Assembly: GCA_014650475.1 (NCBI GenBank)
Contig: BMVA01000021.1
Span: forward strand, 1-64,000
DNA from: Streptomyces albogriseolus
Lineage (GTDB): Bacteria > Actinomycetota > Actinomycetes > Streptomycetales > Streptomycetaceae
DNA: 64,000 nt
Reading direction: 5' to 3'
Below, in pieces: positions 53,194 to 62,564 of this stretch. Numbering within the stretch: the stretch's first letter is position 1; the number at the start of each line of letters is the position of its first letter. The notes below the pieces were generated by a model. It made no database searches and was not told the origin of the DNA. It saw only the letters and a list, made by a program, of their open reading frames with translations. A program made the position numbers and the translations under genes.

Positions 53194-54279
53194 CTAGAAG
53201 ACCACCAGGGCGCGGCCTCCCTTGCCGGCGATCATGGTGTCGAAGGCGGCCGGGATGCCGTCCAGGGTGATCCGCTCGGTGACCAGGGCGCCCAGGTCGA
53301 AGGCGCCGGAGCGGATGTGCGCGGCGAGGACGGGCAGGTCGCGGGCGGGGTCGGAGTTGCCGTAGACGCAGCCGGCGAGGGTGCGGCCCCAGTGGAAGAT
53401 CTCCAGGGCGTTGAAGGAGACCTTCTCCTCCTTGCCGCCGATGCCGACGACCGTGGTGCGTCCACCGCGCCGGGTGGACTCCCAGGCGGTGCGGATGGTG
53501 CTCGCCCGGCCGACGCACTCCACCGCGACGTCCACGCCCTGCTTCCCGGTGAGGGCGCGGATCTGGCGGGCGGTGGTGTCGGAGGCGACGACGTACTCGG
53601 TGGCGCCCGCCGCGCGGGCCAGTTCCTCCTTCTCCGGGGACACGTCCACGGCGACGACCGTGCCGGCGCCCGCGATCCGGGCCGACTGGAGCGCGGCGAG
53701 TCCCACTCCCCCGACGCCGAACACGGCGACGCTCTCGCCGGCGCGGACGCGGGCGGAGTGGTGGACCGCGCCGTAGCCGGTGAGGACGGCGCAGCCCAGC
53801 AGGGCGGCGTCGGCGAGGGGGACGCCGTCCGGGGCGGGCAGCACGCAGGCGCCGGGCACCACGGTCTCCTCGGCGAACGCGGCCACGTTCAGGCCGGGGT
53901 GCAGGGCGGTGCCGTCGTCGGCGCGGCGGGCGTGCACCCGGGCGGCGCCGTCCAGGGCGTGCGCGCACAGCCACACCTCGCCGCGCCCGCAGGCGGGGCA
54001 GGTACCGCAGGAGGGCGCCCAATTGAGGACGACGCCGTCGCCGGGTGCGACATGGGTGACGTCCTCGCCGACGGCGACGACGGTGCCGGCGCCCTCGTGG
54101 CCGAGGATCGCCGGGACGGGCACGCGCATGGTGCCGTCGGACAGGGACAGGTCGGAGTGGCACACCCCGGCGGCGGCGAGGCGGACGCGCACCTCGCCGG
54201 GTCCGGGGTCGGGCAGGTCGACGCCGGTGATCTCCAGCGGGGCGCCGACGGCGGGCAGAACGGCGGCTCGTACGGCCAT
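53194..54279 (-). CDS. Zinc-dependent alcohol dehydrogenase
   Basis: A 361-residue medium-chain zinc alcohol dehydrogenase. Catalytic zinc Cys in GVCHSDLSLSDG near residue 39 and GHEGAGTVVAVG near 60; structural zinc cysteines in SCGTCPACGRGEVWLC (four Cys, near 90-105); Rossmann motif FGVGGVGLAALQSAR near 186. It probably oxidises an alcohol to the aldehyde handled by the dehydrogenase gene 16 bp upstream on the same strand, so the two form an operon. Confidence 0.92.
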   Translation of the reverse strand: MAVRAAVLPAVGAPLEITGVDLPDPGPGEVRVRLAAAGVCHSDLSLSDGTMRVPVPAILGHEGAGTVVAVGEDVTHVAPGDGVVLNWAPSCGTCPACGRGEVWLCAHALDGAARVHARRADDGTALHPGLNVAAFAEETVVPGACVLPAPDGVPLADAALLGCAVLTGYGAVHHSARVRAGESVAVFGVGGVGLAALQSARIAGAGTVVAVDVSPEKEELARAAGATEYVVASDTTARQIRALTGKQGVDVAVECVGRASTIRTAWESTRRGGRTTVVGIGGKEEKVSFNALEIFHWGRTLAGCVYGNSDPARDLPVLAAHIRSGAFDLGALVTERITLDGIPAAFDTMIAGKGGRALVVF

Positions 54280-54295
54280 GAGGGTCTCGACTCCC

Positions 54296-55684
54296 CTAGA
54301 ACTGGAGGGACTTGGTCTGCACGTACTCGGTCAGGCCGTGCACGCCGAGTTCACGGCCCACGCCCGACTGCTTGTAACCCCCGAACGGGGCCAGCGGGTT
54401 GAACCGGCCGCCGTTGATGTCGACCTGGCCGGTGTCCATACGGCGGGCGAAGGCGACGGCCTCCGACTCGTCACCGGCCCAGACGGCTCCGGCCAGGCCG
54501 TAGACGGTGCCGTTGGCGATGCGCAGGGCGTCCTCCTCGTCCTCGTAGCGCAGCACGCACAGCACGGGGCCGAAGATCTCCTCCTGCGCGACGGTCATGT
54601 CCGGGGTGACGTCGGCGAGGACGGTGGGGCTGACGTACCAGCCCTGCGGGCGCGGGGCCTCGGGGCCGCCCGCGGCGAGGCGGGCGCCCTCGGCGACGCC
54701 CTTCTCGATGTAGCCGCGCACGCGGTCCCGCTGCCGGGCGCTGACCAGGGGGCCGATGCGGTCGCCGTACTTGGCGGCGGCCGCCGCGGCCAGCTCCACG
54801 GCCTCGTCGTACCGGTCGCGGTGGACCAGCATGCGGGTCCAGGCGCTGCACGTCTGGCCGGAGTTGGACATCACGTTGGCGACGCCGACGTTGACGGCGC
54901 GGGCCAGGTCGGCGCTGGGCAGGATGACGTTGGCGGACTTGCCGCCGAGTTCCAGGGCGACCCGCTTCACCATGCCGGCGGCGATCGCGCCGATCCGGCG
55001 GCCGACGGCGGTGGAGCCGGTGAAGGAGAGCAGGTCGACACCGGGGTGCTCGGCGAGCGCCTGTCCGGCCACCGGACCGAGGCCGGTGACCAGGTTGAAC
55101 ACACCCGCCGGGACGCCGGCCTCGTGCACGCACTCGGCGAAAATCCGGGCGACCAGCGGGGTGTTCTCGGCGGGTTTCACCACGATCGTGCAGCCGGCGG
55201 CGAGGGCGGGGGCGGCCTTGGCGACGATCTGGTGCAGCGGGTAGTTCCACGGGGTGATCGCGCCGACCACGCCGGCCGGTTCGTGGAACACGGTCGAGTT
55301 GCCGATCCTCTCCTCGAAGGAGTACGTCGCGGCCAGCTCGGCGTACGATCCGGCGACCGCGACCGGCACGCCGGCGTGGACGGTCCGGGCGAGCTGCTCG
55401 GGCGCGCCGAGTTCCGCGGTGACCGTCGCGGCGATCTCGTCCTGGCGGGCGTGCAGCTGGTCCCGCAGCGCGGTGAGGCGGGCCGCGCACTCGGCGGGCG
55501 GGGTGGCGGCCCAGGCCGGGAGGGCGGCGCGGGCGGCGCGCACGGCGGCGTCGACGTCCTCCACGGTGCCCGCGGGGACGGTGGCGATCACCTGTTCGTC
55601 CGCCGGGTCGACGACCTCGATCACGTCGGGGCCGGCGGCCGGGCGCCAGGCGCCGTCGATGTACATGCCGTCGTATGCCTTCAT
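54296..55684 (-). CDS. Aldehyde dehydrogenase
   Basis: A 462-residue NAD(P)-dependent aldehyde dehydrogenase. The NPWNYPLHQIVAKAAPAL-like cofactor block is near residue 145, the catalytic Glu in ELGGKSANVIL near 246, and the catalytic Cys in SGQTCSAWTRMLV near 280. ATG 55684 has a GGAGG upstream; longer frames add an unconserved tail. It shares an operon with the alcohol dehydrogenase gene. The inverted repeat at 55725-55743 lies upstream and may be the operator. Confidence 0.93.
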   Translation of the reverse strand: MKAYDGMYIDGAWRPAAGPDVIEVVDPADEQVIATVPAGTVEDVDAAVRAARAALPAWAATPPAECAARLTALRDQLHARQDEIAATVTAELGAPEQLARTVHAGVPVAVAGSYAELAATYSFEERIGNSTVFHEPAGVVGAITPWNYPLHQIVAKAAPALAAGCTIVVKPAENTPLVARIFAECVHEAGVPAGVFNLVTGLGPVAGQALAEHPGVDLLSFTGSTAVGRRIGAIAAGMVKRVALELGGKSANVILPSADLARAVNVGVANVMSNSGQTCSAWTRMLVHRDRYDEAVELAAAAAAKYGDRIGPLVSARQRDRVRGYIEKGVAEGARLAAGGPEAPRPQGWYVSPTVLADVTPDMTVAQEEIFGPVLCVLRYEDEEDALRIANGTVYGLAGAVWAGDESEAVAFARRMDTGQVDINGGRFNPLAPFGGYKQSGVGRELGVHGLTEYVQTKSLQF

Positions 55685-55724
55685 CGCGGTTCCTCCGGGG
55701 CGGGGGCGTCCTGTGCGGACCCCT

Positions 55725-55743
55725 AAACTAGCGATGTTAGTTT
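55725..55743. promoter_or_regulatory. Inverted repeat before the aldehyde dehydrogenase gene
   Basis: AAACTA (55725-55730) and TAGTTT (55738-55743) flank GCGATGT. The box resembles the TAGCACTGCTA-TTT site at 47928. No regulator gene is adjacent, so it may be a target of a regulator elsewhere, perhaps the TetR at 47969. Confidence 0.5.
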
Positions 55744-55774
55744 TTTCGCGCCAGGGGGTCACCGCCTGCCGCGC

Positions 55775-57151
55775 TCACTCCTCCAGGCCGGGCAGCCGGT
55801 CCGGGCGGGGGCAGATCCGCTGACCGTGCTGGTCGAAGACGAACAGGTGGGCGAGGTCGACCAGGAGCGGCACCTGCATGCCGTGCCGGAGCCGGATGTC
55901 GGGCGTGGTGCGGACGATGAGGTCGCCGGGGAGCCGGGGCTCGGCGGAGGCGGGGGCGGACAGCGTGCCTGCGGGGTCCGGACGCCCGGGTCCGTCCAGC
56001 GTGGCCACGGCGCCCGTGCGCGCGGAGTGTGCGCGGAGGGCGCCCGCGCGCTCCCGGAGGCGGTCCAGCACGGTGCCGCCCTCGCGGCGGCGGCGCCGGA
56101 CAGCCGGACGGCCGGGGGCCGGGCGCGGGGCCTCCAGCTCGGGGACGACGGCGGCGCGGGAGCCGGTGTCGAAGTGCACCAGCACCTCGTGGCCCTGGAA
56201 CTCCAGGTGCTCCACCAGGCCGGTGAGGGGCACCTCGCCGGGGCGCGCGGCGGACGGCTTGGCGATCCGCACGGCCTCGGAGCGCAGGCCCACGATGACC
56301 TCGCGGCCCTGCTGCACCCGCAGCAACTGGTGGTCCAGGGACAGCGGTTCGGGCAGCCGCAGGAACTGCTTGCCGAGACTGACGGTCATCGCGCCGTCCA
56401 GCGGGGCGCGGACCAGGCCGCGCAGGAGATTGATGCGCGGGGTGCCGATGAACGCGGCGACGAAGACGTTCTCCGGCAGGGAGTACACCGTGCGGGGCGT
56501 GCCGACCTGCTGGAGGACGCCGCCGCGCAGCACGGCGACCCGGTCGCCGAGCGACATCGCCTCGGACTGGTCGTGGGTGACGTAGACGGTGGTGACCCCC
56601 AACTGCTGTGTCAGCTGGGAGATTTCCGCGCGGACGTGGTTGCGGAGCTTGGCGTCGAGGTTGGACAGCGGCTCGTCCATCAGGAACGCGGAAGGGCGGC
56701 GGGCGATGGCCCGGCCCATCGCCACGCGCTGGCGTTCACCGCCGGAGAGCTGGGCGGGGAAACGGTCGAGGAGGTCCTCGATGCCCAGCATCCGGGCGGT
56801 GGCGTCCACCTTGGGCGACGGGTCGTCGCCGGGGGCCTCGATGCGGAGGGGGAAGCCGATGTTGTCCCGGCTGGTCATGCTCGGGTAGAGGGCGAAGTTC
56901 TGGAACACCATCGCCATGTCCCGCTCGGACGGGGGCAGGTCGTTGGCGTACTCGCCGTCGAGGAAGAGGCTGCCCTCGTCGATCTCCTCCAGGCCCGCGA
57001 TCATCCGCAGCACGGTGGACTTGCCGCAGCCGGACGGGCCGAGCAGGACGAGGAACTCGCCGGGGGTGACGGCCAGGGACAGCCGGTCGACCACGCGAGC
57101 ACCTCGCGTGTAGGACTTGCTCACGTCGTGCAGGGTGATGGCGCGTGTCAT
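55775..57151 (-). CDS. MalK/UgpC-type ABC transporter ATPase (orphan)
   Basis: A 458-residue ABC ATPase of the sugar-importer type. Walker A GPSGCGKST is near residue 38, the signature LSGGERQRVAMGRA near 133, Walker B FLMDEPLSNLDA near 156, and switch His in VTHDQSEAMS near 191. A C-terminal TOBE/MalK regulatory domain follows (about 240-458), with an unusual Pro/Arg-rich insert near 345-400. ATG 57151. No permease or binding-protein genes are adjacent, so it probably serves transporters encoded elsewhere, as MsiK does. Confidence 0.9.
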   Translation of the reverse strand: MTRAITLHDVSKSYTRGARVVDRLSLAVTPGEFLVLLGPSGCGKSTVLRMIAGLEEIDEGSLFLDGEYANDLPPSERDMAMVFQNFALYPSMTSRDNIGFPLRIEAPGDDPSPKVDATARMLGIEDLLDRFPAQLSGGERQRVAMGRAIARRPSAFLMDEPLSNLDAKLRNHVRAEISQLTQQLGVTTVYVTHDQSEAMSLGDRVAVLRGGVLQQVGTPRTVYSLPENVFVAAFIGTPRINLLRGLVRAPLDGAMTVSLGKQFLRLPEPLSLDHQLLRVQQGREVIVGLRSEAVRIAKPSAARPGEVPLTGLVEHLEFQGHEVLVHFDTGSRAAVVPELEAPRPAPGRPAVRRRRREGGTVLDRLRERAGALRAHSARTGAVATLDGPGRPDPAGTLSAPASAEPRLPGDLIVRTTPDIRLRHGMQVPLLVDLAHLFVFDQHGQRICPRPDRLPGLEE

Positions 57152-57422
57152 GAAGGGTGCCCCCGGGGGCTCATCAGGGCGCTGCTGCTCCGCGGTCGGA
57201 CGCCTCGTGCGGGTCGTACGGGGCGTGTGAGTCACGGAAGCTAACGGAAAGTAGGCGGCCGGGGAAGACGGCGGACGCGATCGGGACGTACCGTCCGCCT
57301 GGTGAGAAACCGGAGGGGACCGTTCGACACGGCCGCTCGGCTCCCCTGGTCGTCCGGTCCGCCGTCGCCGGAGGTCGAGCCGCCCCGGCGGGGGCCGTCC
57401 CGGCAGGACCGGCCCACGGGGC

Positions 57423-58667
57423 TCACCGCGCCCTGCGGGCCCCGCACCGGCCCCGCTCGTGCGGGACGCGCGCGGACGTGTCCGCCGCAGCCCCCTCCGG
57501 TGCGGGCCCCGCCGGTGTCCGCACCGCGACCCCCGCCGACGCCAGCAGCAGGGCGCCCAGCATCACGAACGGGGCCGCCACGCCTGCGGCTCCGGCGACC
57601 AGGCCCGCCGTCGCGGGGGCCGCGACCTGGCCCAGGCGGTTGCCGGTCAGGCGCAGGGCGAGGGCGGTGGAGCGGGCGGCGGGGGGTGCGGCCTGGACGA
57701 CCGTCGTCATGGAGAGCGGCTGCCCCACGCCCAGGCAGAAGCCCAGGGCCGCGAGGACGAGCGCCAGTACGGGCACCGGCAGCGGCAGCGCGACGGCCGC
57801 GCACAGCAGCGCCGCGAGCAGGCAGGTCACCGTGAGCAGGGCCGTACGGCCGAGCAGCCGCAGCATCGGGGTGAGGACCAGCCGGCAGGCGATCGTCGCG
57901 GCGGCGCGCAGGCTGAGCAGCAGGCCGACGACGGCCGGTTCGATTCCCCGGTGCTCGCCGACCACGGGCAGGTAGGCGGTGAGGATGTCGGTCGCGGACA
58001 GCACCGCCACGCTGATCAGCAGGCCGGCCGGCACGCCCCGCGCCCGCAGGATGCCGCGTACCGGCACCCGGTCGCCCCGCGCCCTGCGGGGTTCCACCTC
58101 CCCCGGTTTCTCGACGCGCCACAGCGAGGTGAGCGCGACGGCCCCGCCCGCGCCCGCCGCGAGCAGGGCGAGGGCGCTGGTGCGGGCCATGTCCGCGCCG
58201 ATCAGCACGCCCGCCGCGACCGGCCCGGCGAGCTGCCCCAGCGAGGCGCCGATGGTGAAGTGCCCGAAGTTGCGGTCCTGTTCGTGCGGCGCGGACCGGC
58301 GGGCGACGAGCGACTGCGCCCCGATGACGAAGCACAGGTGTCCGAGGCCCATCACCCCGCTCCACAGCGCCATGGCCCACAGGGTCCCGGCGACGCCGCT
58401 GAGCGCACAGCCCGCGGAGATCAGCACGACGCCCGTCCACAGCAGCGGGGCGCAGCGGCCGTGGTCGGTGCGCCGGCCGAGCGGGACGGCGGCGAACAGC
58501 GGCAGCAGCGCGTAGACGCCGGCGATGACGCCGACCGCCCGCTCGTCCGCGCCGAGGGCCAGCGCCCGGTAGGAGACGGCGGGCCGGGCCATCGACACGG
58601 CCGCCTGCGCGAAGCCGAAGGCGATGACGAGCCGGAGCAGCCAGCCGCGGTTCCCGCCGGGCGTCAT
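57423..58667 (-). CDS. MFS transporter
   Basis: A 414-residue major facilitator superfamily transporter with 12 membrane helices. The loop 2-3 motif VPLGRRTDHGRCAPLL is a variant of the family signature. It probably exports or imports a small molecule, unknown. ATG 58667. It is 42 bp from the CitMHS stop in the same orientation. The 271 bp between 57152 and 57422 hold no gene that I recognise. Confidence 0.88.
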   Translation of the reverse strand: MTPGGNRGWLLRLVIAFGFAQAAVSMARPAVSYRALALGADERAVGVIAGVYALLPLFAAVPLGRRTDHGRCAPLLWTGVVLISAGCALSGVAGTLWAMALWSGVMGLGHLCFVIGAQSLVARRSAPHEQDRNFGHFTIGASLGQLAGPVAAGVLIGADMARTSALALLAAGAGGAVALTSLWRVEKPGEVEPRRARGDRVPVRGILRARGVPAGLLISVAVLSATDILTAYLPVVGEHRGIEPAVVGLLLSLRAAATIACRLVLTPMLRLLGRTALLTVTCLLAALLCAAVALPLPVPVLALVLAALGFCLGVGQPLSMTTVVQAAPPAARSTALALRLTGNRLGQVAAPATAGLVAGAAGVAAPFVMLGALLLASAGVAVRTPAGPAPEGAAADTSARVPHERGRCGARRAR

Positions 58668-58709
58668 GACGAAGTCCTTCCTGGGACGGAGGGTTGAGGT
58701 GCGGCGCGG

Positions 58710-60122
58710 TCAGATCGTGCCGAAGAGGATCCCGGCCGCGAGGATCAGCAGGCAGGTGAGCGCCGCCCACTTGACCACGAACCGGGTGTGGTCGCCGAAC
58801 TCGACCCGGGCCATGCCGACGAGGACGTACACCGCCGGGACGAGCGGGCTGGACATGTGCAGCGGCTGGCCGACGAGGGAGGCGCGGGCCATCTCCAGCG
58901 GGGTGACGCCGTGCGCCGCCCCGGCCTCGGCGAGCACGGGCAGGACGCCGAAGTAGAAGCCGTCGTTGGACATGAAGTAGGTGAGCGGCAGGCTCAGCAC
59001 GCCGGTGACGAGGGCCATGTGCGGGCCCAGTCCCTCGGGGACGGTGTCGACCAGCCAGCCGGCCATGTGGTCGACCATGCCGGTGCCCTGGAGGACGCCG
59101 GTGAAGACGGCGGCGGCGAAGACCATGCCGGAGACGTTGAGCACGTTGTCGGCGTGGGCGGCGATACGGGCCTTCTGGTCGGGCAGGCGCGGGTAGTTGA
59201 CGGAGAGGGCGAGCGCGGCGCCGAGCAGGAACAGCACCGGGATGGGCAGCAGCTCCAGGATCATCGCGGTGAGCAGGACGCCGGTGAGCAGCGCGTTGAA
59301 CCAGTAGAGGCGCGGCCGCAGGGTGGGCCGATCCGGGTCGAGGCCCTTGAGGAGGTCCTCGTCGTCGTCCCCGCTGTCCGCGCGGTCCACGTGGTCCGTG
59401 CCGCCGCCGACGGGTCGCTTCCGGGGACGCGCGGGGCCTGCGGCGGCGCCCGCGCCGACCAGCACCGCCTCCTTCGCCCCGGCGGACTCCTCGTCCTCGA
59501 TCCGCAACGCGCCCAGGCGCCTCCGCTCCCGCAGGCCCAGCACGTAGGCGAGGCCGAGGACGCCCAGCAGGCCGACCAGCAGCGCGGGGATCATCGGGAC
59601 GAAGATGTCCGCGGCGTCGAGCTTCAGCGCGGTGGCCGCGCGGGCCGTGGGGCCGCCCCAGGGGACGGTGTTCATGACGCCGTTGGCCATGGCGGCGACG
59701 CCGGTCATCACGACCAGGCTCATCCCCAGCCGCTTGTACAGCGGGTACATCGCCGAGACGGTGATCATGAAGGTGGTGGAGCCGTCGCCGTCCAGCGACA
59801 CGATCGCGGCGAGCACGGCGGTGCCCACGACGACCCGCATCGGGTCGGCCTTGCAGAAGCGGAGGATCGCGCGCACGACCGGGTCGAAGAGCCCGACGTC
59901 GATCATGACGCCGAAGTAGACGATCGCGAACATCAGCATCGCCGCCGTGGGGGCGAGGCTGGACACTCCGTCGATGACGTAGTCGCCGAGGTGGGCGCCC
60001 TTGCCGACGGCCACGCAGAACAGCGCGGGGATCAGCACGAGCGCCGCGATCGGCGACATCTTCTTCGTCATGATCAGGACCAGGAAGGTCGCGATCATGG
60101 CGAAGCCGAGGATGGTCAGCAT
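58710..60122 (-). CDS. CitMHS-family citrate:metal symporter
   Basis: A 470-residue transporter of the CitMHS family, which imports citrate complexed with Mg2+ or Ca2+. About 12 helices are seen; the conserved SLDGDGSTTFMITVSAMYPLY and FMSNDGFYFGVLPVLAEA segments near residues 114 and 382 match the family. A central hydrophilic loop (about 220-280), rich in Asp/Glu/Arg, is longer than I expect. ATG 60122. The widely spaced inverted repeat at 60132-60187 lies directly upstream. Confidence 0.9.
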   Translation of the reverse strand: MLTILGFAMIATFLVLIMTKKMSPIAALVLIPALFCVAVGKGAHLGDYVIDGVSSLAPTAAMLMFAIVYFGVMIDVGLFDPVVRAILRFCKADPMRVVVGTAVLAAIVSLDGDGSTTFMITVSAMYPLYKRLGMSLVVMTGVAAMANGVMNTVPWGGPTARAATALKLDAADIFVPMIPALLVGLLGVLGLAYVLGLRERRRLGALRIEDEESAGAKEAVLVGAGAAAGPARPRKRPVGGGTDHVDRADSGDDDEDLLKGLDPDRPTLRPRLYWFNALLTGVLLTAMILELLPIPVLFLLGAALALSVNYPRLPDQKARIAAHADNVLNVSGMVFAAAVFTGVLQGTGMVDHMAGWLVDTVPEGLGPHMALVTGVLSLPLTYFMSNDGFYFGVLPVLAEAGAAHGVTPLEMARASLVGQPLHMSSPLVPAVYVLVGMARVEFGDHTRFVVKWAALTCLLILAAGILFGTI

Positions 60123-60131
60123 GAATGGGAC

Positions 60132-60187
60132 ACCTAACGTTCGCCCTTGAACATCCGGCCAGGGCCGGCGGTGTGACGACGTTAGGT
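60132..60187. promoter_or_regulatory. Spaced inverted repeat before the citrate transporter gene
   Basis: ACCTAACGT (60132-60140) and ACGTTAGGT (60179-60187) are perfect inverted copies 38 bases apart, beginning 10 bp before the start codon. Direct reading suggests two half-sites for a regulator that could loop or span the promoter. No two-component citrate sensor gene lies in the window. Confidence 0.6.
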
Positions 60188-60257
60188 ACGCCCGGGCGGC
60201 GTCAACAAGACGTCGGACCGTGAGCAATAAGCGCAAAACCCCAGGTCAGGCGTTTGC

Positions 60258-62522
60258 TCAGGTCAGCGCGGTGAGCATGTCGGGCTCGTCGGCCCGCTCC
60301 GGGGACACCTCGACGGGCACCCCGTTGAGCACCGCGTTGCCCGACAGCGGGTCGAGGAGGCTGCCGTCGAGGAGCTGGTTGACGTTGACTCCGGGGTTCA
60401 CGGAGGCGTGCCGGGTGCGGGTGCCGGGCCGGTCGTGGCCCCAGCCGTGCGGCAGGCTCACCACCCCGCGGCGCACGGCGTCGGTGACCTCGGCGGGGAC
60501 GGTCACCTCTCCCCCGGCCCCCGTGACCCGCACCGGCTGCCCGTCCCCCACGCCGAGGCGTGCGGCGTCGTCGGGGTGGAGGTGCAGGGTGCAGCGGTTC
60601 GAGCCGCCGGTGAGGGCGGGCACGTTGTGCAGCCAGCTGTTGTTGGAGCGCAGATGGCGGCGGCCGACGAGGACGAGTCCGTCGGGCCGCTCGCGCAGGG
60701 CGGCCCGCAGCCGGGGCAGGTCGGCGGCGATCGGGCCGGGCAGCAGTTCCACCTTGCCGCTGCGGGTCTTCAGCGGCCGGGGCAGGCGGGGGCGCAGCGG
60801 TCCGAGGTCGATGCCGTGCGGGTGGGCGAGCAGCTTCTCCAGGGTGAGCCCGTCCGGGTCGGCGCCGAAGCCCTCCCCGTAGGGGCCGAGGCGCAGCATC
60901 ATGTCCAGGCGCCGTTCGGGGCCGTTGTCGCCGGTGAGCAGGCCGGCGAGCTCCTTCGGGTCGCGGCCGTGCACCGGGGAGTGCGGTGCGCCGACGGCCT
61001 TGCTCAGGGTCTGCTGGATCACCAGGTCGTCCACGGCCGACGGGTCGGCGCCGTGCATGCCCGTGGCGGCGAGGACGAGCCGGGCGAGGATCTCGGTCTC
61101 GGCCATGCGGCCGGGTTCGAGGGGCACGGCGGGGCGCGTGTAGCGGACCTGGTTGCGTACGGCGAGGGTGTTGAACGCGAAGTCGTGGTGGGGGCTCTGG
61201 GCCGGCGGGGGCGGCGGCAGGACGACGTGCGCGTGCCGGGAGGTCTCGTTGAGGTAGGGGTCGACGCTCACCATGAAGTCGAGGGAGGCGAGCGCCCTGT
61301 CCAGCCGGTCGCCGTCGGGCGCGGAGAGCACCGGGTTGGCGCCGACGGCGACGACGGCGCGGACCGGGGCGCCCTCCTCGGTGGGGGTGTCGATCTCCTC
61401 GGCGAGGGCGGACAGCGGCAGTTCGCCCTTGGCCTCGGGGTGGCGGCCGACCCGGGAGTGCCAGCGGCCGAGGGCGAAGCCGCGGCCGGGTCCCGCGGGG
61501 CGCGGCGTCCTGTCGGTGGCGGCCAGCGGGAAGAGCGCGCCGCCCGGCCGGTCCAGGTTGCCCGTGAGGGCGTTGAGGACGTCGACGAGCCAGCTGGCGA
61601 GGGTGCCGTGCGGGACGGTGCAGCTGCCGATGCGGGCGTAGACGGCGGCGGTGGGCGCGGCGGCGAGTTCGCGGGCGAGGGTGCGGATGACGGCGGCGTC
61701 GACGTCGCAGGCGTCGGCGACCGCCTCGGGGGTGAAGTCGGCCAGGGCGTCGGAGAGTTCGGCGACGCCCTCGATGTGTGGCGCGGCGTCGCCGAGGTCG
61801 ACGAGGTCCTCGTCGAAGAGGGTGCGGGCGATGGCGGCGAGCAGCAGCGCGTCGGTGCCGGGGCGTACGGCGAGGTGCCGGTCGGCGAGGCGGGCGGTGC
61901 GGGTGCGGCGCGGGTCGACGACGGTGAGGGTGCCGCCGCGCGCCTTGAGCGCCTTGAGCCGCCCGGGGAAGTCGGGCGCGGTGCACAGGCTGCCGTTGGA
62001 CTCGAGCGGGTTGGCGCCGATCAGCAGCAGATGGCCGGTGCGGTCCAGGTCGGGTACGGGGATGAGGTTGGCGTCGCCGAAGAGGAGCCCGCTGGAGACG
62101 TGCTTGGGCATCTGGTCCACGGTGGACGCGGTGAACAGGCTGTGGGTGCCGAGCCCGCCGATGAGCAGCGGCGGGTAGAGGGCGCCGGCCATGGTGTGGA
62201 CGTTGGGGTTGCCGAGGACGACGCCGACGGCGTGGGGGCCGTACTGTTCGACGACTCCGCGCAGTCCGGCGGCGACGGCGTCGAAGGCCTCCTCCCAGGT
62301 GGCCTCGCGCAGTTCCCCGTCGACGCGGACGAGCGGGGTGCGCAGCCGGTCGGGGTCGGAGTCCACCTCCGGGAAGGCGGCGCCCTTGGGGCAGACGAAC
62401 CCCTTGCTGAACACGTCGTCGCGGTCGCCGCGGGCGCCGGTGACCTTGCCGTCGTCGACGGTGAGGACCAGGCCGCAGGTGGCCTCGCACAGGGGGCAGA
62501 TACGCAGGGCGGTGCGGGACAC
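60258..62522 (-). CDS. Molybdopterin oxidoreductase, formate dehydrogenase-like
   Basis: A 754-residue molybdopterin/bis-MGD enzyme. The N-terminal 4Fe-4S motif is C-x2-C-x3-C then a downstream VCPKG (CPLCEATCGL at residues 9-18, Cys about 44). The cofactor domain contains GLLFGDANLIPVPD and ESNGSLCTAPD. The C-terminal Molydop_binding domain starts near residue 610 (LVLVGRRHLRSNNSWLHN). No selenocysteine-type residue stands out at the active site, so formate as substrate is uncertain. GTG 62522 has GGGAGGA. Shares the GCATACCGACCGGT box. Confidence 0.9.
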   Translation of the reverse strand: MSRTALRICPLCEATCGLVLTVDDGKVTGARGDRDDVFSKGFVCPKGAAFPEVDSDPDRLRTPLVRVDGELREATWEEAFDAVAAGLRGVVEQYGPHAVGVVLGNPNVHTMAGALYPPLLIGGLGTHSLFTASTVDQMPKHVSSGLLFGDANLIPVPDLDRTGHLLLIGANPLESNGSLCTAPDFPGRLKALKARGGTLTVVDPRRTRTARLADRHLAVRPGTDALLLAAIARTLFDEDLVDLGDAAPHIEGVAELSDALADFTPEAVADACDVDAAVIRTLARELAAAPTAAVYARIGSCTVPHGTLASWLVDVLNALTGNLDRPGGALFPLAATDRTPRPAGPGRGFALGRWHSRVGRHPEAKGELPLSALAEEIDTPTEEGAPVRAVVAVGANPVLSAPDGDRLDRALASLDFMVSVDPYLNETSRHAHVVLPPPPPAQSPHHDFAFNTLAVRNQVRYTRPAVPLEPGRMAETEILARLVLAATGMHGADPSAVDDLVIQQTLSKAVGAPHSPVHGRDPKELAGLLTGDNGPERRLDMMLRLGPYGEGFGADPDGLTLEKLLAHPHGIDLGPLRPRLPRPLKTRSGKVELLPGPIAADLPRLRAALRERPDGLVLVGRRHLRSNNSWLHNVPALTGGSNRCTLHLHPDDAARLGVGDGQPVRVTGAGGEVTVPAEVTDAVRRGVVSLPHGWGHDRPGTRTRHASVNPGVNVNQLLDGSLLDPLSGNAVLNGVPVEVSPERADEPDMLTALT

Positions 62523-62564
62523 GGGTCCTCCCGGTACGGCGGCGGTGACGCACGGACGGGCCGA

